Shown here piece after piece: positions 6,972 to 12,817 of a stretch of 16,034 nucleotides of DNA. Source of the DNA: Chloroflexota bacterium (GTDB taxonomy: Bacteria; Chloroflexota; Dehalococcoidia; Lucifugimonadales; JADFKI01). Every line of letters begins with the position of its first letter. Position 1 is the first letter of the stretch. Position numbers and translations under genes: made by a program. Where the stretch lies: contig JAGGDZ010000471.1 of the NCBI GenBank assembly GCA_024648655.1, positions 1-16,034 of the forward strand, read 5' to 3'. Below the pieces are notes generated by a model, which searched no databases, was not told the DNA's origin, and worked only from the letters and a program-made list of their open reading frames with translations.

Positions 6972-8074
6972 ACGGCCCACTGTTCGACGGCTGTCGGGTC
7001 GAGTTCAAGCCCCAAGCCGTGCTTGTCCGGATAGGGCGCCCATATGCCTTCCTTTTGCTGCGGAAACTCTGTGTACCAGACTCGGTCGCCTTCAAGTCCA
7101 GTGTTCATATATTCGACGACTTTAAGGTTGGGAGTGGCGCAGGCTAGATGCAGGTGAACGAGCTGAACCGCATGAGGTGCAACCGGCAGGTTGAATGCGT
7201 GCGCGATGTGCGCGACCTTCATCCACTCCGTTACACCACCGACCCTGCCCACATCCGGCTGCACGATGTCCGCGCCGCCTGCCGCAATGAGTTCGCGAAA
7301 GCCATGCTTAGTGTACTCATGCTCTCCGGTCGCGACAGGGATATTTATCGCATGGCTCACCTCAGCAAGGCCCTGAATGTCATCGGCAATCAGCGGCTCC
7401 TCAAACCATCCGACCTGGTACTGCTCGAACTCACGCGCCATGTATATTGCCTGCTTGGGGTAGTAGCCATTGTTAGCGTCAATGTAAATTGCAACATCGT
7501 CGCCAAGAGCCTTGCGGACTGCGGCGAGGCGCTGTATGTCCTCACGCTCGGACTGCCCGAAGTCCTTACCGACCTTCATCTTGACGCGGGGTATGCCCTG
7601 CTCGGCATATCCTATCATCTCCTCAATCAGTTCTTGCTCGCTGAAGTTGGTCCAGCCACCGCTACCGTAGATAGGAACGGACTCGCGGTATGGGCCGAGT
7701 AGCTTAAACAACGGCACTCCAAGTGCCTTTGCCTTCAGGTCCCACAATCCTATGTCAACGGCGGAGAGAGCGCAGAACGCTATCCCCTTGCGCCCATAAC
7801 CACGCACATGCCAGAACATGTCGTTCCACAGTTGTTCGATGTTGAAGGGGTCTTTGCCTATCAGCAGGTTGCGGAAGCCGTCCTGGACAACCTGCCGCAC
7901 GCCGGGCGATGCTTGACCGATTCCAAGCCCTTCGACACCCTCATCGGTACGAATGTGAACGAAGAGTTGCCCCCTGCCCCCCGCGCCGCTAGGCGGTGTG
8001 GGAATAGTAGCGTCTTGGATAGGTTTCGTGTGGGGATAAAAGAGTTGGGTGGTTGTGATGTCAACTATTTTCAT
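6968..8074 (-). CDS. Mandelate racemase/muconate lactonizing-family dehydratase (enolase superfamily)
   Basis: A 368-residue cytoplasmic enolase-superfamily enzyme. These proteins remove the alpha proton of a carboxylate with Mg2+ help and usually dehydrate sugar acids or racemise hydroxy-acids. The lid domain spans about 1-125 and a TIM-barrel domain follows. The barrel shows Lys165-x-Lys167 (VKMKVG), metal ligands Asp199 (IDANNGY), Glu225 (WFEEP) and Glu251 (TGEHEY), then Asp274 (QPDVGRVGG) and the His301 base in APHAVQ, with Glu321 at the end of the barrel. The Lys-x-Lys plus His-Asp dyad places it in the mandelate racemase subgroup. ATG 8074 begins the operon. The nearest purine-rich run (GGAG) is about 12 bases upstream, so initiation may be weak. 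The two MFS genes and the reductase follow with 4-base overlap or short gaps. The actual substrate (for instance a gluconate, galactonate or tartrate-like acid) is not determinable. Confidence 0.92.
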   Translation of the reverse strand: MKIVDITTTQLFYPHTKPIQDATIPTPPSGAGGRGQLFVHIRTDEGVEGLGIGQASPGVRQVVQDGFRNLLIGKDPFNIEQLWNDMFWHVRGYGRKGIAFCALSAVDIGLWDLKAKALGVPLFKLLGPYRESVPIYGSGGWTNFSEQELIEEMIGYAEQGIPRVKMKVGKDFGQSEREDIQRLAAVRKALGDDVAIYIDANNGYYPKQAIYMAREFEQYQVGWFEEPLIADDIQGLAEVSHAINIPVATGEHEYTKHGFRELIAAGGADIVQPDVGRVGGVTEWMKVAHIAHAFNLPVAPHAVQLVHLHLACATPNLKVVEYMNTGLEGDRVWYTEFPQQKEGIWAPYPDKHGLGLELDPTAVEQWAV

Positions 8075-8121
8075 ACGGGGTAAACTCTCCGTCGTGTATC
8101 CTTCCGGCCGCGAACAGAAGA

Positions 8122-8130
8122 ATTATACCA
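8122..8130 (-). promoter_or_regulatory. Extended -10 promoter for the dehydratase/MFS operon
   Basis: On the minus strand a perfect TATAAT (8122-8127) is directly preceded by TGG, giving the extended -10 pattern TGnTATAAT. No good -35 hexamer lies 16-18 bases further upstream, which fits an extended -10 promoter. Transcription would start near 8115, giving a leader of about 40 bases before the ATG at 8074. It lies just downstream of the tRNA-Leu gene. Confidence 0.55.
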
Positions 8131-8197
8131 CTTACATATTTATGGACACGGCGGCCCATAGGTGCAGTGAATACGAGAAAGGAGAGTCGAGGGGCAA

Positions 8198-8283
8198 TGG
8201 TGCCGAAGGTCGGAGTCGAACCGACACGGGATCGCTCCCAACGGTTTTTGAGACCGTCGCGTCTACCATTCCGCCACTTCGGC
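8198..8283 (-). tRNA. tRNA-Leu (anticodon CAA)
   Basis: An 86-base class II tRNA read on the minus strand, with the 3' CCA encoded (8198-8200). The acceptor stem pairs GCCGAAG (8277-8283) with CTTCGGC (8202-8208), followed by discriminator A. The D arm contains GGAATGGTAGACGC. The anticodon stem ACGGT/ACCGT encloses the loop CTCAAAA, giving anticodon CAA, which decodes UUG. A long variable arm, GGGAGCGATCCC, forms the extra stem typical of leucine tRNAs. The T arm is GTCGG-TTCGACT-CCGAC. Short open frames across this stretch are artefacts. Confidence 0.96.
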
Positions 8284-8303
8284 ACTGATAAGAGTGTAGG
8301 TCA

Positions 8304-8332
8304 ATTATTATGCATCGCGGAGTTGAGGTCAA
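8304..8332 (-). promoter_or_regulatory. Promoter of the tRNA-Leu gene
   Basis: On the minus strand TTGACC (8327-8332, five of six matches to the -35 consensus) is followed after 17 bases by AATAAT (8304-8309, five of six matches to the -10 consensus). The start point would fall about 14 bases before the mature tRNA 5' end at 8283. It fills the 57-base gap between the YHS gene and the tRNA, so the tRNA does not depend on copper-operon readthrough. Confidence 0.6.
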
Positions 8333-8340
8333 CGATACGG

Positions 8341-8541
8341 CTACATCTCTATCTTCTTCTCACCGGAGAGATATGATTCGGGTTCCCTTTGAAACGCGCG
8401 ATTACAGCCCGGCCCGCAGAAGTAATAGGTCTCGCCGCGATAGTCGTAGGTGCCGCCATTCGGCTTGCTCGTGTCCACCTGCATATCACAGACCGGGTCT
8501 GTAGCCATATCCGTATTCCTGTTGAACAATCTGATCCGCAT
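8341..8541 (-). CDS. Small YHS-domain metal-binding protein
   Basis: A 66-residue protein made almost entirely of a YHS domain: DPVCDMQVD near the N-terminus, then YRGETYYFCGPGCNRAF. Cys18, Cys42 and Cys46 are the candidate metal ligands. YHS domains are found at the ends of heavy-metal ATPases and as free small proteins beside them, and are thought to bind copper or other soft metals. Direct biochemical proof is limited. The start ATG 8541 has AGGAG seven bases upstream. A second Met at codon 12 (MATDPVC) would also keep the whole domain. It lies 73 bases downstream of the copA-type gene on the same strand, so it is probably co-transcribed and may act as a small cytoplasmic copper chaperone or buffer. 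There is no signal peptide or membrane segment. Confidence 0.88.
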   Translation of the reverse strand: MRIRLFNRNTDMATDPVCDMQVDTSKPNGGTYDYRGETYYFCGPGCNRAFQREPESYLSGEKKIEM

Positions 8542-8614
8542 CTTCCTTCTCCTAATCTAGGTTAGCGCAGACAATTCGTAGCTCGGTTACCGCAAATTCA
8601 ACACCTGCCAAAGT

Positions 8615-11080
8615 TTACTTAAAACGGCGAAGTCTAAGCGAATTCGCAAGGACGGTAACCGAGCTTATCGCCATTGCCGCGGCAGCGAGTATGGGATTGA
8701 GGAAACCATATTCGCCAAACATCGGCCTAAGTACGCCGGGAACGCCACCATCTGCAAAAAGCAGATATAAGACGCCCGCAGCGACCGGAATAAGCGCGAC
8801 ATTGTAAGCGAAAGCCCAGAAGAGGTTCTGGCGAATGGAACTCATCGTTGCCTTGCTCAGGCGGATAGCACTCGGTATTGCGCTCAAATCCGTTCCCACA
8901 ATCGTAATGTCAGCCGTCTCAGCCGCTACATCCGCACCCGCCCCAATTGCAAAGCTCACATCCGCCTGCGCGAGTGCGGGAGCGTCATTTATGCCATCGC
9001 CCACCATGGCGACGACATTATCCCCGTCTTGGAGGGCGCTGATTTCCGCCGCCTTATCGCCTGGTAGAACGCCAGCCACAACCCTGTCGATGCCTAGTCT
9101 TCTCGCCACCTCTTGAGCGGTACGCTTGTTGTCGCCGGTCAGCATTACTACCTCTATTCCGTCCCGCTTGAGACGGCTAACGACGCCTTGTGCCTCGGGA
9201 CGTATGGTGTCGGCTATGGCAATAAGCCCAATCACCTCTCCTCCTCGCGCCACTGCGACGGGTGTGCTCCCTCGGCTTGCCATCTCTACGGCCGGTTCTT
9301 TATAGCTCTTCAGGGTAACACCTTTGCTTTCCATAAGGGCGAGGTTTCCAAGAAGAACATCATCCCCGTCTAAAGTGGCCGATACGCCAAATCCCGGAAG
9401 CGCACGGAACTCCTCAACGGGGTGCAGAGCAAAGCCCTTTACTTCAGCCGCCTTGACTATTGCCCTTCCAAGTGGATGCTCCGACCCGAACTCAACAGAG
9501 GCGGCTAGGCGCAGTAGGTCATCGGTGTCCAGATCGCTGCTTACAAGACTTGCTATCGAGGGTTCACCCATCGTTAGAGTGCCTGTCTTGTCCAGCGCAA
9601 CGGTTCGGACCATGTTAGCGCGCTCGAGCGCCTCGGCGCTGCGTATCAGAATGCCCAATTCCGCGCCCTTCCCCGTTCCAACCATAATTGCCGCCGGCGT
9701 CGCCAGTCCAAGAGCGCACGGACAGGCTATGATCAGTACGGATACGGCAGTCAGAGTGGCATGCAAGTAGCTTGGAGCAGGTCCAAACACCAACCAGAAT
9801 AGGAATGTCAGGGCGGCGATGCCAATAACCGTTGGTACGAAGTACGCAGCTACAGTGTCAGCCAGTCGCTGCACAGGCGCTTTAGATGCCTGCGCCTCTT
9901 CTATCAATCGGATTATCTGGGACAGCAATGTGTCCCGTCCAACCTTGTTCGCGCGATAAGTTATGCTGCCGGTAGTATTGATCGTACCTCCGAATACTTC
10001 ATCACCCGGAGCCTTGTCCACCGGAACACTTTCTCCCGTGAGCATGGATTCATCAATGGAAGACGTCCCCTCTATGACTTCGCCGTCAACCGGAATCCTC
10101 TCTCCCGGTCGCACTAAGATGTTGTCTCCAACCTGTAGGTCATCAATATCAACCGACAGGCGCCCGCCATAGCGCACTACTTGCGCGGTAGTGGGCTGTA
10201 AGCTCATCATACCGCGAATAGCGCTGGACGCTCGCTGCTTAGCCCTTGTCTCAAGGTACTTGCCTAGTAAAACCAACGCGATAATCGCAGTGGATGTATC
10301 GAAATACGTAGCGGCGCCAAATTCAGATAACGGCAGAACGCCACCTAGCGCCGTAACGACTCCGCTGTAAAGATACGCAACGGAAGTTCCCACAGCAATC
10401 AGCGTGTTCATATTGCTGGTTCGGTGCTTGAGTGCACCCCAAGCGCCATGGTAAAACTGCCTGCCTGCCCAGAACTGGACCGGCGTTGCAAGCGCCAGCA
10501 ATATGTAGTCCACATGAAACGGCAAGAGGCCGTGCGCCCATGGAAAGAACATTACCGTCATTATCGCCCCGGCAACGATGAGACTGAAGATGAGCTTTCG
10601 TCGAAGTGCGGTAACTTCACGAGGAGTGGCGGTCTCGTCCTGTTCACCTACGATACCAAGAAGGGAGTATCCAGCATCTTCGACGGCATGACGCATATCG
10701 GAAACCGCCGCCAAGCCAGGTATGTATTCCACGGCGGCGCGTTCGGAAGCTAGATTGACACCTGCGGAGATGACTCCATCCACATCATTGAGAGCGTTCT
10801 CGATATGGGTTACGCAGGCGGCGCACGTCATGCCTCCGAGCGCAAGGATGACCTCGTCAGTCGCTATTCCGTAACCCGCATCTTCAAGAGCGTCAACAAA
10901 ATCAGCAACCCGCAATGACGAGTTGCTCAACTGAATGGAAGCCTTTTCAGACGCAAGGCTCACGTTCACGTCGGCGACGACAGGCAACTCTTCAAGCGCG
11001 TGCGAAACATGGCTCACGCAAGCAGCGCAAGTCATGCCGCTAATCGGCAGCACTATGCGATCTCGGCTGTCGGATGCCAT
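8615..11080 (-). CDS. copA: Copper-translocating P1B-type ATPase (CopA-like)
   Basis: An 821-residue inner-membrane P-type ATPase that in this family exports Cu(I) from the cytoplasm at the cost of ATP. Two N-terminal HMA domains each carry GMTCAAC (CxxC at about 18-21 and 86-89). About eight membrane helices follow, beginning near residue 165. Key motifs in order are the actuator TGES (about 349-352), the intramembrane copper site CPC (about 454-456), the phosphorylated Asp in DKTGT (about 498), the HP locus SEHPLGR (about 536), TGDNKRTA (about 649) and the hinge GDGINDAPA (about 695). The YN pair near 760 and M-x-x-SS near 803, the other Cu(I) ligands, are also present. All catalytic elements are intact and the length is normal for a two-HMA CopA. 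The start is ATG 11080; no strong Shine-Dalgarno is seen. A YHS protein follows and inverted repeats lie upstream. Silver could also be a substrate. Confidence 0.95.
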   Translation of the reverse strand: MASDSRDRIVLPISGMTCAACVSHVSHALEELPVVADVNVSLASEKASIQLSNSSLRVADFVDALEDAGYGIATDEVILALGGMTCAACVTHIENALNDVDGVISAGVNLASERAAVEYIPGLAAVSDMRHAVEDAGYSLLGIVGEQDETATPREVTALRRKLIFSLIVAGAIMTVMFFPWAHGLLPFHVDYILLALATPVQFWAGRQFYHGAWGALKHRTSNMNTLIAVGTSVAYLYSGVVTALGGVLPLSEFGAATYFDTSTAIIALVLLGKYLETRAKQRASSAIRGMMSLQPTTAQVVRYGGRLSVDIDDLQVGDNILVRPGERIPVDGEVIEGTSSIDESMLTGESVPVDKAPGDEVFGGTINTTGSITYRANKVGRDTLLSQIIRLIEEAQASKAPVQRLADTVAAYFVPTVIGIAALTFLFWLVFGPAPSYLHATLTAVSVLIIACPCALGLATPAAIMVGTGKGAELGILIRSAEALERANMVRTVALDKTGTLTMGEPSIASLVSSDLDTDDLLRLAASVEFGSEHPLGRAIVKAAEVKGFALHPVEEFRALPGFGVSATLDGDDVLLGNLALMESKGVTLKSYKEPAVEMASRGSTPVAVARGGEVIGLIAIADTIRPEAQGVVSRLKRDGIEVVMLTGDNKRTAQEVARRLGIDRVVAGVLPGDKAAEISALQDGDNVVAMVGDGINDAPALAQADVSFAIGAGADVAAETADITIVGTDLSAIPSAIRLSKATMSSIRQNLFWAFAYNVALIPVAAGVLYLLFADGGVPGVLRPMFGEYGFLNPILAAAAMAISSVTVLANSLRLRRFK

Positions 11081-11110
11081 ATTAATTCATGCTTTGCGCG
11101 AAGTTTAACA

Positions 11111-11129
11111 CCGGTCAAAGCGCGACCGG
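11111..11129. promoter_or_regulatory. Inverted repeat upstream of copA, possible operator
   Basis: CCGGTC and GACCGG form a perfect 6-bp inverted repeat with a 7-base centre, 30 bases before the copA start codon. On the minus strand it overlaps a TTGACC that could act as a -35 element, though no convincing -10 follows at the right spacing. It does not match a metal-regulator site that I can name. A weak hairpin in the leader is the other reading. Confidence 0.3.
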
Positions 11130-11168
11130 CGCATTTCCGGCGCATGGTTGCTGAAAAGTCGAAGCCCC

Positions 11169-11181
11169 ACCACATAGTGGT
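11169..11181. promoter_or_regulatory. Short palindrome in the lexA-copA gap, possible operator
   Basis: A 13-base palindrome, ACCAC-ATA-GTGGT, lies about 90 bases before copA. A GATAAT with a preceding TG (extended -10 pattern, minus strand, 11209-11214) is a little further upstream, so a repressor bound here would sit just downstream of that putative start. Both the promoter and the operator are inferences. No copper regulator gene is in the window. The rest of the 243-base gap holds nothing I recognise. Confidence 0.25.
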
Positions 11182-11323
11182 ATCAGCCATTGACCAGGCT
11201 CACCCTAAATTATCGCATCAAAAGCACTTGCGCGCCACATTCACGTCGCCGCATGTCTCAACTCGAGCACAAATCTGCAAGAGACAACCGACATGGCGCG
11301 CAAGACGATGCAAGCGGGAGAGC

Positions 11324-11971
11324 CTAGAAGGATCGAATGACGCCGATTACCCTGCCGCGAACTTTGACATTCTCAGCGGGGACACGAATGGGGTCCATAG
11401 TGACATTCTCAGGTTGCAGGCGCACGGTGCCGCCCTCAAGGAAAAAGCGCTTGAGGGTTACTTCATCGCGGTCCTGCAGCTCGGCTGCCACCATATCACC
11501 CGTATTCGGTATATCTATGGGCTGCATGATGACGAGGTCCCCGTCAGCAATGAAAGCATCGATCATGGAGTCGCCTTTGACACGAAGTCCGTAGGCGTTC
11601 TCACGACCACTTACCATCGAAAGAGGTACGTCAAGTGATTCGAACTCGTCGGAATGACGCGACGCGACGGAAGGGATGTGTAGTGGCTCGCCGGCAGCGA
11701 TACTGCCGTATATGGGAATAGTAGCCACGTTCGCGCGCGCGGCGGCGTGTTCGCCCAGCAACTCGATACCACGCGACACCTCTGGCAGACGCCTGAGATA
11801 GCCGTGCCGCTGCAATATATGCAGATTGTAGTCAACAACCGAAGTGGAGCTGATCTCGCAGCCGGCCTGAATATCGCGTACGGTGGGCGGGAACTGGCGC
11901 TCGCTCATGAACTGCTTTATGAATTCCAGTATTCTGCTTTGGCGCTCAGATAACTTCTTAGTGGTAGCCAA
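11324..11971 (-). CDS. lexA: LexA repressor, SOS regulator
   Basis: A 215-residue repressor and self-cleaving protease controlling the DNA-damage (SOS) response. The N-terminal winged helix-turn-helix (about 1-70) begins LSERQSRILEFIKQF and contains FPPTVRDIQAGCEISS with the recognition helix. The S24 peptidase domain has the cleavage bond Ala93-Gly94 in IAAGEP, nucleophile Ser135 in GDSMIDA and general base Lys174 in VTLKRF. All residues needed for RecA-stimulated autocleavage are present. The start is TTG 11971, five bases after a full AGGAGG (11977-11982). No ATG fits. It is transcribed alone or ahead of copA, 243 bases downstream on the same strand. A LexA-type box lies upstream of the start, implying autoregulation. 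Confidence 0.96.
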   Translation of the reverse strand: MATTKKLSERQSRILEFIKQFMSERQFPPTVRDIQAGCEISSTSVVDYNLHILQRHGYLRRLPEVSRGIELLGEHAAARANVATIPIYGSIAAGEPLHIPSVASRHSDEFESLDVPLSMVSGRENAYGLRVKGDSMIDAFIADGDLVIMQPIDIPNTGDMVAAELQDRDEVTLKRFFLEGGTVRLQPENVTMDPIRVPAENVKVRGRVIGVIRSF

Positions 11972-12018
11972 GGTGTCCTCCTAAAACTACATTTCAATTC
12001 GTGCTCTCTGATTGTCAG

Positions 12019-12032
12019 AGTACGCATGTTCG
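12019..12032 (-). promoter_or_regulatory. LexA (SOS) box upstream of lexA
   Basis: On the minus strand the 14-mer CGAACATGCGTACT matches 12 of 14 positions of the Gram-positive LexA/DinR consensus CGAACRNRYGTTYC; only positions 12 and 14 differ. It lies 47 bases before the lexA start codon, where negative autoregulation is expected. Clear -35 and -10 boxes around it were not found. Confidence 0.6.
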
Positions 12033-12141
12033 CAGTTTAACCTAGTTAGAACGCTAGTGTCAAGGGCGGCAGGCGCTCAGGCGTACCCAGTTTTGAACAG
12101 GGTATAGATATAGCAACTGTCTTAAGAGTCAAGAAAATTGA

Positions 12142-12524
12142 GCGACTCAGGGTAAGCTGATGCTTCGGAGCATCCCATATGCGGGCAGCCGCGGTGAATC
12201 CGAGCGCCTGAAGTCAGTGTTCACTGCCTGGTGTCGTGAGCGTTCCCACGATGCGGCTGCCGAGACTCCGGAGCGTGACTGGGAACGAATGGTGACGTTG
12301 TATGACTTCCCTGCCGAGCACTGGCGGCATCTCTGAGGACTACGAATGTCGTGGAGTCGCCGTTTGCGGCGCCGAGGCCACGCACTGACGCGGCGAAGCG
12401 ATTCAAGAGGGTGGACAGGGCGATAGCTGTGATCCGGAAGATGTTGATGGTGGCGGAGAGCAGGTTCCGCAGGCTGAAGGTGCCGAGCAGCCTGCGTATG
12501 GACTGGCCGCTGTCTTGCCGTTGA
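12142..12524 (+). pseudogene. IS256-family transposase remnant (C-terminal part, frameshifted)
   Basis: The C-terminal quarter of an IS256/Mutator-type transposase in two frames. The first frame (to the TGA at 12334) gives SERLKSVFTAWCRERSHDAA and then RMVTLYDFPAEHWRHL, the family's hallmark FPAEHWRHLRTTN block. The coding continues in another frame from about 12337 as TTNVVESPFAAPRPRTDAAK, then RAIAVIRKMLMVAESRFRRL, ending at a TGA at 12522. A net 2-base gain or 1-base loss at about 12333-12338 explains the break. The catalytic DDE region and the N-terminus (roughly 270 residues) are missing, and the open frame upstream is closed by a TGA at 12139. The copy cannot encode a working transposase. 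Terminal inverted repeats were not identified. Open frames on the opposite strand here are shadows. Confidence 0.85.
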
Positions 12525-12817
12525 TGTCCCATAAGCAGGGGGCTATCGCGCGATGTCCTGCAGGGTTGCGTCCAATAACGAGCGGTTTGAGGAACTCAAT
12601 CAACCCTAGCGAGTAGTGTCTGCGCCCATCTCACTTCTTGCATCTACGCCGACAGTCTTGTTCCGTCGTCTCTGTCACGTTGGACAATGCATTGCAGATT
12701 TGCAAGAATGATTCGGTACGAGCGCAATGCCATATATTACCCTGACACTGTCCTGCTTTGAGTATCCGCTCATGTTACGAATAAGATGACGAACAACACG
12801 AACTCGGAGGCGGCGAC
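12525..12817. other. Non-coding stretch between transposase remnant and metallohydrolase
   Basis: No gene or RNA is recognised here. The first 80 bases may still be degraded insertion-sequence end. The last part is the leader of the next gene, with a clear GGAGG at 12806-12810, seven bases before its ATG. A TATATT (about 12732-12737) could be a -10 element, but no matching -35 at proper spacing was found. Confidence 0.4.

Noticed and set aside
7148..7702. 184-codon open frame on the plus strand
   Set aside because: It is antisense to the dehydratase, whose catalytic residues are all present on the other strand.
8049..8376. Several short open frames around the tRNA
   Set aside because: They cover a complete tRNA-Leu cloverleaf and its promoter; ORFs across tRNA genes are common artefacts.
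11000..11638. 212-codon open frame on the plus strand
   Set aside because: It runs antisense across copA, the gap and lexA; both of those genes are unmistakable.
12221..12532. 103-codon open frame on the minus strand between lexA and the metallohydrolase
   Set aside because: The plus strand here encodes conserved IS256 transposase sequence, so this frame is a shadow of the remnant.
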